Origin: Tetraselmis striata
Lineage: Eukaryota; Chlorophyta; Chlorodendrophyceae; Chlorodendrales; Chlorodendraceae
Direction of reading: 5' to 3'
DNA length: 64,000 nucleotides
NCBI GenBank assembly: GCA_006384855.1
Contig: VCJN01002219.1
Location: forward strand, 1-64,000
Shown here: piece after piece, positions 10,771 through 19,170 of the stretch
How the letters are laid out: each line of letters starts with the position of its first letter
Position numbering within the stretch: position 1 is the first letter of the stretch
The notes under the pieces: generated by a model
What the model saw: only the letters and a program-made list of their open reading frames with translations
Told to the model about the DNA's origin: nothing
Databases searched by the model: none
Position numbers and translations under genes: made by a program

Positions 10771-10862
10771 CCGGCGTAATAAATCTCGAGTGTCTGAGCG
10801 GTGAGGGAGCTGGAGAGCAGGTCGAGCGTCCGCTGTCCTAACTCGTCTAAGCCGAAAGCATC

Positions 10863-12384
10863 CTACAGTCGAGATCGCAGTGAAGAAGCCCAAGGGGCGA
10901 CAACTTCGGGCTCGTCAATTGCGTAAGTGCGGCGCTTTGCCGACAGAGTGACAGGGGGGCGACTACTGTTAGCAAAGTACTCGGCAGCAGCGGTTAGGTT
11001 CCCGGCGGTTGGCCGGTAGTTGTTGGACGGGTTTGCAATAGCACCAGTACGGGTTTGCGGGGCTAGGTTCAGATAAGAGGGCCGCCCCGCGCGCCCTTCG
11101 CGCTCGTAGCGCCCGTCACGCGCATAACGTACGCGCGCGAAGCTTGGTCGTTGCGAACCAGTTGTAACACGCAGTGTGACAACCGACGGACGCAGTGATG
11201 AAATTGTATGGGAGGCGGTTAGTTGAACCGTCATGTGCAAGTGTGCGCATGGTTGAGCCGTACTCGGTTGTAGCTGTAAGAAGCGCCGCACCGAGGAAGG
11301 TCTAAACGAAGTCTGCAAGGGAGGGGTGGGGGGGGGGGGGGGGGGGGTCTGGTCCTGACACATGGCGCTCATCCCGTCTTTGAGCTGCCAGGGTGCGCCT
11401 TGCGGCGGTCACCGAAAGGTGGCCTCGAATCGCTCCAGCAGCTCCGACGAAAGGCGCCCCACACCGCCGTCACTCGTGCTCACCTTCGCGGCCACGCCCG
11501 CGTCCACCACCACGTCCTCGTTCACGCCCGCGCCCTGCAACCGCTGCCACCACCCAAGCAGTAGCGGTTGCTTTAGCGTTGCTGGCAACTGTCGCTTCGA
11601 AGACGCGCCGCTCGTAGTCCCTCATGAAGTCCCCAAAAATCGCCGAACCCGGATTCTCAGAAGCACGCTGAAAGTGTTGGGCTCGCAGTACGTCCAGAAC
11701 ACCTTGGTCACCGTGCACACGCTTGACCTCATTAAGCCTCCGTAGGAAGGCCAAACGAAAGCTAAACGCCTTGTCGATGGCTTCGTCATGGTTCCGAGCT
11801 CTCGCGAGGTAGGGGGTGAAGTCCTGACTGGCAGCAGGGACGTAGGGCAGCAGCTCGTCGAGAGCCACGAAAAGTGCGGCCATGTGGGCGCCGAAAGACG
11901 ACATCCACAGATACTCCTCCTGGGCCGGCAGACGCCGGTCATCCTGCTTGAGGCACTCGTTCGTTAGGTCGGTGCTCAGGGGGAAGAGTCCAGGCACTCG
12001 GCCGACCGGTCGAACGGCCTCGTAACCAGACTCTGCTCGTTGCAGTAGCTCTGGCACCGCGAGGTAGTCATCCTCGTCACTCACGGATTTTGCTCCGACA
12101 CGGCTGCTCTAGGCTAGCTCAAGCAATAAGTCGGGGCGCACTGTTGTCCCCCCGCTTCCTGTCGGTTGTCCCGCGATGCCCTGCCCGGAACCGGAGCCAT
12201 GTGTCCCGTCTCCACCAACAACACGCTCACGAGCCGTCAATTGGGCCAACGATGTTGCAAGCTCGCGCAGCAGTGTAGATTGGGCCTTCACGTATGCGTG
12301 TAGCGATACGAGCGTCGGCTCAACGACGGGTTCTTCTCCATCCGACATGGTAACGCACGGACGTACGGCGGATGAGAATATCAC
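10863..12384 (-). pseudogene. Upstream coding region of YR copy 1 (gag-like, unrecognised)
   Basis: The minus-strand product begins with Met-Ser-Asp-Gly-Glu-Glu and a helical stretch. It continues with an Asp/Glu-rich segment, a mixed helical domain and an Arg/Gly-rich basic tail near 11480-11560. The basic tail would suit a nucleic-acid-binding, gag-like protein, but no known domain is recognised. A clear homologue lies at 19973-20760 (+) and, inverted, at 54938-54150. The copy is broken. Confidence 0.5.
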
Positions 12385-12482
12385 ACACGGGTGGTGAGCC
12401 GGGTGTGGTCTTGAAAAACATGGGTTGACATTGCTCGCAACAGGTTACGAGACAGTTTTAACATCGCTGCGTAGTGTAACAG

Positions 12483-12640
12483 ATGGCAGGCTCGGCTATT
12501 CTGGCTGCTTTTATGTCTACTCGTGCTGCACCCAAAAAGGGAGCAACGACGGGTTCCTAGTTCCCGTACCACTAAGCACTTGTAGCCGAAAAGCGGTTAG
12601 GGCAAGGGAGGAAACCCCATAAACTAGTTTAGATCATTTC
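12483..12640 (+). repeat. Terminal repeat of the YR element (5' side)
   Basis: A direct-orientation match to 2165-2335. It lies just upstream (in element sense) of the gag-like region. The segment GAAATGATCTAAACTAGTTT marks its outer edge. Confidence 0.75.
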
Positions 12641-12763
12641 GGGAGTGCGATACATGAGCAACAAAAAGGGCAATGTGAGGGAGGGCCCGACGCCGTATAA
12701 ACTGGAAATCGTTTCCCATCATACCCCTACCATATTAAGTACGAGTCTGTAAGTCTATAATAA

Positions 12764-13217
12764 GTCTGTCTGTCGCCGAATTTTCGAACGGTTTCGTATG
12801 GATTATTAGATACATCGACAATGCATCCGTTATAGATTCCGTGATAATTCCGCGCATGCCAAATAGCCGTCGCGCTTACTTACTTGCTGACTACCTGTAC
12901 CGGTACGGGTACCGGCCGCGCGGCCACCGGTTGGGCCGGTCATCGCCGTTCGCCAGGTCTACGCCTCTACGGGGCGGGCATGGTGCGAAGTGCCGAGCCC
13001 GCCACGTGGACCGGGCCCGGACGCCGGACGCCGTCGTTCGTCCGTCGCCAAACGCCGGACGACCGTCGCCCGTCCGCCTCGCCGCCCGTCTGTCGATGGA
13101 CGCCGGGCCCCAGGTCGGCGGGTCGGCGGACGCGGGGCTGTACAATGTAGCGACTACATACTGCGATTGATCCTTGCGGCTCTCTGGATTCCACACTCAT
13201 GCAACGGGTATACTTGT
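12764..13217 (+). repeat. Left long inverted repeat arm
   Basis: Very GC-rich between 12960 and 13130, with many CGGACG and GACGCCGG words. It pairs with 14991-15445. Frames on both strands are open here only because of composition. Confidence 0.8.
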
Positions 13218-13823
13218 TCCAAGTAAAACTTACCCGTGAAGGGAGGGAGGGACTCCTCCAGATTGAAGTAGCGGCAGTTCAGTCATCTGAAGTGTTGACG
13301 CAATAACTTGACTACTCAGGCAAAAGTTATCATTCGTCAATAAATCTCCTACAATAATGTAGAAAACGCACGGATTCTTCCGGATTACCCGAATGTAAGA
13401 AAACTGTCGCTGCGCGCCCTAAGTTACCAGCATTCGCCGGTGATGTCATTCCCCCCTATGAATGGTCGGAGAATTGTTGTAGTTACTTCCTCCGGCCGGA
13501 CCCCCTTCCATTGTAGGAGCACATTTCCTCCAATAGAAGCCGCCATGTGACGCCATGGCGGGCGATCGCCCCGAGCATGCCCTTCCCTCCCGCCCGCCTC
13601 GCCCCTGCCGCATCCCCTAAACCCCGCGCGGCTGCTTGCTTGACACATGTACCGCCCTTGCATCCTCCCGCGTCATGCCCGTCGGCGCGAGACAAACCGT
13701 CATATGGCCCCGCGCAGTCCAGTCAACGCTTTCAAAAGTACCACCTCCAGCGCCATGATCGCCGCCTCTGTCTCGCCTACTGATCCTCAACCCTAAGCTT
13801 ATCCGGCGACCCCACCTGGCGCA
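13218..13823. other. Left interior of the long-TIR element, no gene recognised
   Basis: About 600 bp with AT-richer sequence next to the arm (13218-13400) and GC-rich sequence after it. The minus-strand frame 14072-13617 has no recognised motif. Confidence 0.5.
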
Positions 13824-14586
13824 ATGACCTGGGTGGAGAGCATCGGAGATGCTCGTGGGCCCGCGTGTGCACCCGTACCAGTAGTGATTGGCGGCTCGGA
13901 AGACGTCCATGCTGACGCCCGCCCGACGGCGTCCGATTACGGTCTTGACGATGCGTGGCTGGAAAAGGAGGCCGCAGAGGACGCCCCGCCTACCCAGAGT
14001 GAGGACAGCCCCGAGGTCGAGTCTGGCGATGATCGATGTAGGCGGCGACGAGCCCGCGCAAGCCGCCGCCAAAGGGACGAAGACCGTGTGGGATACTCAT
14101 GAGGTGTTAGTCGCCGTTCGTGGCAAACTGGCGGCGAACCGGACAAAGTTGCAACAAAGCAATGTGAGCCACGCCCGCCTCGCGCAGTCGTTCTTTATGA
14201 AGTTTGCGTAGGACATGGTGGCGAGTGGCATTTTGGACTCCATGCAAGAACGGGCACCCCACATGCGTCCTACGAACGTCGGACTGTCTTTCGGACTATT
14301 GGCAAGCAGAACAAGGGGAAGCATAGCCCGCTCCTTACCAAGTTTGCGGAGAGCGTCAAGGTATAATGCAAACAAGATTATGCCACTCTTGCGAGGCAAC
14401 ATGGGCCCCGACTTCAAGCCGGCCAATGGCAAGACCTATGCGGACGTCACCGCTGCCGTCAAGCGGGCCTATAGGGACAAGTATAGGGAGGGGCGTGCTC
14501 GTCTGCGTGGAAGATCGATGCATGTTGTATATGATGGCACATACCATGAAAATGTCATGCATTTGGGCCGTAGTCGACAACGATGA
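13824..14586 (+). pseudogene. Unrecognised coding-like region inside the long-TIR element
   Basis: An acidic start (Leu-Asp-Asp-Ala-Trp-Leu-Glu-Lys-Glu, then Glu/Asp/Ser-rich) is followed in another frame by a helical, Arg/Lys-rich stretch with Trp-Asp-Thr-His, which could be a degraded Myb/trihelix-like or transposase-accessory domain. The frame shifts near 14050 and a stop at 14210 breaks it. Function not assigned; the setting between inverted arms suggests the element's own gene. Confidence 0.35.
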
Positions 14587-14680
14587 AGGCACCTGCACAG
14601 CAAAGCAGCCATAGGAACAACGGATTGTAAGTTAGGCAGAAAAATATGTAAAAGACGCAAACCATCCATCGTTGTTGCAC

Positions 14681-14998
14681 CGCTGAAAGCAATACAAAAG
14701 ATCCGAGCATGTCATATACATGCAGGCAGGCGCATATATAGCCATACAGCTGGTATAGGGGCATCAGAGTGCCGGTATATAGCGGTGTACTCGTATCGAT
14801 ACCGGGCAGCCGAGTATCGGTACGAGTATAGCTAACATTCCATCATGTCCCATTCATGGACGACTAATCCGATTTCCGGGTGATAGGGAGATCGAACCAG
14901 TGGCCTCAAGTGGCCAAGGCTCCGAAACCAGTGAAAGCAATACAAAAGATCCGAGCATGTCATATGCATGCGGGCAGCCGCATATATAGCCACAAGTA
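14681..14998 (+). repeat. Pair of about 70-bp direct repeats
   Basis: GAAAGCAATACAAAAGATCC followed by GAGCATGTCATATRCATGC begins near 14683 and again near 14930. Both units run on to CGCATATATAGCCA. They lie at the inner edge of the right inverted arm. Confidence 0.8.
14785..14832 (+). repeat. Hairpin motif H, copy 1
   Basis: CTCGTATCGATACC...GAGTATCGGTACGAG can fold into a stem with one mismatch. It is followed by TAGCTAACA. A near copy is at 16206-16255. Confidence 0.65.
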
Positions 14999-15445
14999 GA
15001 CCCGTTGCAGGATTGTGGAATCCAGAGAGCCGCAAGGATCAATCGTAGTGGTAGCTACAATGCACAGCCCCGCGTCCGCCGACCCGCCGACCCGGGGCCC
15101 GGCGTCTGTTGACGGACGGACGGCGAGGCGGACGGGCGACGGTCGTCCGGCGACGGACGAACGACGGCGTCCGGCTTCCGGGTCCGGTCCACGCGGCGGG
15201 CTCGGCGCTTTGCGCCATATCCGCCCCGTAGACCTGACGAACGGCGACGACCGGCCCGACCGGCTGCGGCAGGGCGGCATGGCGGCCGGCGACCGGTACC
15301 CGTACCGCCGGTACAGGTAATAAGCAGCAGATAAGCGCGGCGGCTATTTTGGCCTGCGCGGAATTATCACGGAATCTATAACGGATACATTGTCGATCTA
15401 TCTAATAGTCTATGAGAAACCTTCCGAAAGTCGGCGACAGACTCA
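14991..15445 (-). repeat. Right long inverted repeat arm
   Basis: The reverse complement of 12764-13217 with scattered differences. The outer end is CGGCGACAGACTCACA. Confidence 0.8.
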
Positions 15446-15463
15446 CATACACACGCACATACT

Positions 15464-16075
15464 ACAAAGGCATCTTTCGCGGATGTGGCGAACGAACGTG
15501 ATAGTTCACGTTATATCGTTCGGACATTAGGCGAGTGAAGTAAGCAGGTAAGTACAACGGCACTTACCTGCCAAGCCCCCGCACCGCTAACCCCGCACCC
15601 GGCATGGACACAGATATCCGAAACCCGGGGCGGAGATAGCAGTGAGGTTTATAACCATCACCGCCGCCGGGAATCGAACTCTGAGCCAACCGCATACGAA
15701 GCGAACGACTTAACGAGGTACTCGTTTAACCACAAAGGCATCTTTCGCGGATGTGGCGAACGAACGTGATAGTTCACGTTATATCGTTCGGACATTAGGC
15801 GAGTGAAGTAAGCAGGTAAGTACAACGGCACTTACCTGCCAAGCCCCCGCACCGCTAACCCCGCACCCGGCATGGACACAGATATCCGAAACCCGGGGCG
15901 GAGATAGCAGTGAGGTTTATAACCATCACCGCCGCCGGGAATCGAACTCTGAGCCAACCGCATACGAAGCGAACGACTTAACGAGGTACTCGTCTAACCA
16001 CAAAGGCATCTTTCGCGGATGTGGCGAACGAACGTGATAGTTCACGTTATATCGTTCGGACACGCACATACTCAT
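15464..16075 (+). repeat. 268-bp tandem repeat, two full units and a partial third
   Basis: Units begin ACAAAGGCATCTTTCGCGG at 15464, 15732 and 16000, an exact spacing of 268. Full units are almost identical. Each holds a hairpin (AACGTGATAGTTCACGTT) and, on the minus strand, a tRNA-like segment. A fourth copy of the hairpin part lies at about 16090-16130. Confidence 0.9.
15660..15732 (-). other. tRNA-like segment in tandem unit 1
   Basis: On the minus strand the order resembles a tRNA: TCGTTAAGTCG (D-arm-like), TCGCTTCGTATGCG (anticodon-arm-like, CGT in the loop) and GTTCGATTCCCGGC (T-arm/B-box-like). The 5' acceptor half does not pair with the 3' end, so a functional tRNA is unlikely and a SINE head is the better reading. 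The second unit has the same segment at 15928-16000. Confidence 0.45.
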
Positions 16076-16205
16076 ACTTTCGCGGATGTTTCGAACGAAC
16101 GTGATAGTTCACGTTATATCGTTCGGACACGCACATACTCATCTCGTAATCGAAATGGTAGGATAAAGCCGGTACACAGGCAGCCGAGTACCGGTATATC
16201 GCGCT

Positions 16206-16255
16206 AACTCGTATCGATATCGGGCAGCCGAGTATCGGTACGAGTATTGCTAACA
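16206..16255 (+). repeat. Hairpin motif H, copy 2
   Basis: CTCGTATCGATATCGGGCAG then GAGTATCGGTACGAG and TTGCTAACA, a near copy of 14785-14832. It borders the Harbinger-like remains and could be a footprint or end of a small element. Confidence 0.6.
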
Positions 16256-16326
16256 ACTGCGTACAACATTATCAAACAACAGCCACATGGACAACATGCA
16301 TAGACATAAAAGACGAAAAATGTCAA

Positions 16327-17330
16327 AATGCTGCCCCCCCCCCCCCCCCCTCCCACCCCCCTCCCCCTCAGCAGGCAGGTGCATACACCTGCCTTCAGGT
16401 TGCGGTGTCTCCGCTTCATGATGCCGAAGGCGCACTCAGAGTTCTTCCGCACACTCTCGCTGAGAGCACCCGCCACGGCAAGCGCGAGCGTGCCCGCCTC
16501 ATCAGGCTTATGTCCTGCCATCGTCTCCCTTCATCTGTGGTAGCCTCCATCATTGATATGGTGTGCAGCCTCTTGTGCGAAACCTTGTTATTGCTACCAT
16601 CCTCTTTAAATGTCTCCCAGGTCACAGCATCGTAGGTCCTTTCTCATCTGCATGCAGCAGGTTGCCTTCGTCAGCAAAATGATAGATGGCAAAGGACAGA
16701 CAAGCGGCAAGATTGCATATACAAGAATATTGTTGCATACCTTATTGATGAACTCGTCGTCCCTTGCAATAAGTTTTTTACTGTCATTTTGGTGCGCAAC
16801 AGTGCAGTTCCACGCGTACGTGGGCCGGCCCTCCTTGCCGGTCAAATTGGGTCGATCAATCGACGTATTGTTGTTGACGCCTCCATTGTGATGGACGGCG
16901 TCCTGGCTGGCTCATGCACCCGGAAAGCCATAGCGCGCGAAGATATGTTGGTGCTTCTTCAGCTCGGCATGCGTTCTCGGCGCCTTGATCCATTTGGGCT
17001 AGAAAGTCTTGACGTCCCAACGGTACCATCCAATTCGTGTCTGCTCATACTCCACTTGGATATCCTAGCTTGCCGTACAGAAAAATGATGAAGGCTGCAC
17101 GGGAGACGTCCGCCACGTCCTCCAAGCCGTCGAGAGGAATTCCGAGTGCTAGCATGCGTAGCGCGGCGGCTAGTTGGAGACTCAAGGGGACGGACTTGGC
17201 CTCATCCCGCCAACTAGCTCGCAAGGGAACATGCCGCTCGCGGGAGGAATCTCAAGTACTGTATCCACTGGAACATTGGCCACGGCACCCGAACTTGAAT
17301 CGGAACTTGTCCCATGCCAAAGACCCGTAT
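16327..17330 (-). pseudogene. PIF/Harbinger-like (plant transposon type) DDE transposase, decayed
   Basis: Reading the minus strand from about 17060: a segment with His-Ala-Glu-Leu-Lys-Lys; then a Gly-Phe-Pro-Gly motif followed by a stop; then Thr-Gly-Lys-Glu-Gly-Arg-Pro-Thr with Ala-Trp-Asn-Cys-Thr-Val (16845-16790); Ala-Arg-Asp-Asp (about 16765); and finally Arg-Lys-Asn-Ser-Glu-Cys-Ala-Phe-Gly-Ile-Met-Lys-Arg-Arg (about 16460-16419), the well-kept C-terminal block of these transposases (usual form Glu-Cys-x-Phe-Gly-x-Leu-Lys). The blocks lie in different frames with stops, so it is a dead copy. The enzyme would cut and paste its own element. Confidence 0.65.
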
Positions 17331-18500
17331 GCCATACATGACAAGTACCCGATGTACCACTTGCTGTTGTAAAAGTCCCGTGTCCGCTTCATTGGCCGCA
17401 AACCGTCCGCACTTGCCTCAGTGTAGGGGCGCCGCCGCTAGTCACTCACTTCTCTGTGGGAAGCCGACCTGGCGGGTGAAATTGTCCCCGATTACCCGCA
17501 CCCCAGAAATGCAGCTGCAACACTCCGGGCAGCCATCATGCCGTACTCCAACATGCCGTGGGGCGTGGACGAGGCCAGCGGCCTCCGTAATGACTTCCAT
17601 CGGGCAATGGGCAAAGAGATACTCGCAGGAAGGATCTTTGGGCGGTAGGCTGGGTGCGCAGGGCAGCGGCGCCGGGGCGCTGGGCGGATTGCTTGGCAGC
17701 ATAACTTGATTGTGCGATTACATTTACCAGCTATATATACGGGAATTAAGCTAGTAGTGCAGGGTCATTGTGTTATATGTGCACCACACACACTACCCCA
17801 CATCATGTGAGGACATGCCAAACCGGGGTACGTGCTGGTGTGTCACTATGCGACCGCAAATAAGAGTTGAATCGACTCCCGTCCGTCGATTTCACAAATA
17901 ACCGCATTTCCTTTGCTAGCGCGGCCGGGGCAGCGGGGCGCCAACGCGCAGCAGGGTAGCAATGCGCAACAAGGTACGCAGTGGCGGTTCACATACATGG
18001 TAGTGGGAAGATGCGTATAAACCCGGAACATGTTGCGTTAAGACTCTGACCTATGACATGCGTTACGATTTTCGCTAAATGGGGGGTAGAGGGCGGCATG
18101 GGCCCGGGGGAGCGGGGGGGGGGGGGGGGGGGGTGTCACTTGATGTCATGGGGGTAGCCCCATTCCATATGATATGATTCGTGCTTTCATGCCGGCTCAG
18201 GCTCCAATGTGCCAGTTCCTTGACAGTCTTTATCCAGCACCACTGCGCAAGCCGCCCAGGTGGCGAGGGCGGCTGAGGTGCCTGGCTACACGGCGGCGCC
18301 CATGCAGCCCGGTCCCGTGCCCTCAAACATATCCACCGCCTCGTCTGCGCCAGCGGCCTCCACTGTCCCACGAAGCATGGCCGCCACAAGGGTAGGCTAT
18401 GGAAGTCCGGGTCCATGTGCTGCTCCACCGTCGACAATGCCTTTGGCGTCGCTATCGGCGTCGAGAAGTCCGCGTAGCTCCGTCAGGTGCACATGCGCAC
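17331..18500. other. Probable rest of the Harbinger-like element, no clear gene
   Basis: Minus-strand frames (for example 17702-17442 and 18437-18075) are proline-rich or lack motifs. A G run of about 20 sits at 18114-18133. TIRs were sought but not found by eye. Confidence 0.4.
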
Positions 18501-18582
18501 AAGCATCTTAACGAATCCGCGTGTAATTAGGAAGCACAGCAAATCATCGTTTGCACGCTGCTAATGCAATACTCTCACCAAA

Positions 18583-18834
18583 CTATGGGACAACAACGCG
18601 GGCAAGCACCCGCCGAAAGCATCGGCGGTGGCCGGTGCGCAAGGGGCGCACCGCCGGTAGGGCGTCAATGGCGCCTTGAGGCAGCCTGCGAGTTAAGTCG
18701 CTCAGATGCGCTGTCGTCAGGTATAGCGGTTGTATCTCCAACTCAGTTAGCTCTTCTGAGTCGCCGTCGTCGTAAATCACCTTCATCACCAGCTTCCTAT
18801 CCGCCGGGTCTGCGTCCTCGTTACCCAATCTCCA
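18583..18834 (-). pseudogene. Tudor/chromo-barrel-like fragment
   Basis: The minus-strand product contains Val-Ile-Tyr-Asp-Asp-Gly-Asp-Ser-Glu-Glu-Leu followed by Leu-Gln-class residues and Pro-Leu, the YDDGDSE strand-turn signature of Tudor-like domains that are common in algal nuclear proteins and transposon-linked proteins. No upstream exon is recognised. It may belong to the Harbinger-like remains. Confidence 0.35.
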
Positions 18835-19170
18835 ACTGACGACATGGATGTTCGATGATACACACGGGTAACTATCAAAGGGCGGCGGTGGGCCTATGGC
18901 AGGTGTAACGGGACGCCAGGGAGGGAAACGGAGGGGGGGGGGGGGGGCGAGAGACTATCTGGCCGAGAAAGATCCCCCGCGTCCCGGACGTCTTGATTAT
19001 GTTAGCACCCACGTGAAGTTCGGCATTCATGTCATGCGCTGCCATGCTTGCTGCCAGGCCATCATCAGACGACACCGAACGCCCCTCCTGTGTTGGGTGC
19101 GGCGGGGCTCGCTGATACGTTTCGGGGAGACGAGAGCGGCGGAGAGGGCGGCGGGGGCGATGGCGGCGGC

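Larger units (their letters stand above)
2020..12660 (-). mobile_element. Tyrosine-recombinase (YR) element, copy 1, split by a Gypsy insertion
   Basis: The coding sense is the minus strand. A protein region with no recognised catalytic domain (about 12384-10863) is followed, across the inserted Gypsy element, by a tyrosine recombinase (SAM-like core-binding part, then the catalytic end with its Gly-Gly-Trp...Tyr signature, about 3436-2540). Direct repeats of about 160 bp lie near both ends (12483-12640 and 2165-2335), as in elements with split or direct terminal repeats of the DIRS/Ngaro type. Without the Gypsy insert the element would be only about 3.3 kb, and no reverse transcriptase or RNase H is seen, so a Crypton-like or non-autonomous element is also possible. 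It is an old, broken copy. A relative lies at about 19.9-25.0 kb. Confidence 0.65.
12764..15445. mobile_element. DNA element with long terminal inverted repeats
   Basis: Arms 12764-13217 and 14991-15445 are inverted copies of each other over about 455 bp. They share an outer GTCTGTCGCCGA, a mid part TATAGATTCCGTGATAATTCCGCGC and an inner TGATCCTTGCGGCTCTCTGG. The 1.8-kb centre has an unrecognised + strand coding-like region and a 70-bp direct repeat. Long inverted arms are typical of Mutator-like and some other cut-and-paste transposons; no transposase motif is recognised, so the superfamily is open. Arms differ at many positions, so the insertion is not recent. Confidence 0.7.

Noticed and set aside
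15660-16000. Functional tRNA-Thr (CGT) genes
   Set aside because: The T arm and anticodon-like arm fit, but the acceptor stem does not pair and the D arm is irregular; a tRNA-derived repeat fits better.
15464-16130. CRISPR array
   Set aside because: The 268-bp units are directly adjacent and near identical, with no short repeat-spacer alternation, and the sequence is eukaryotic.
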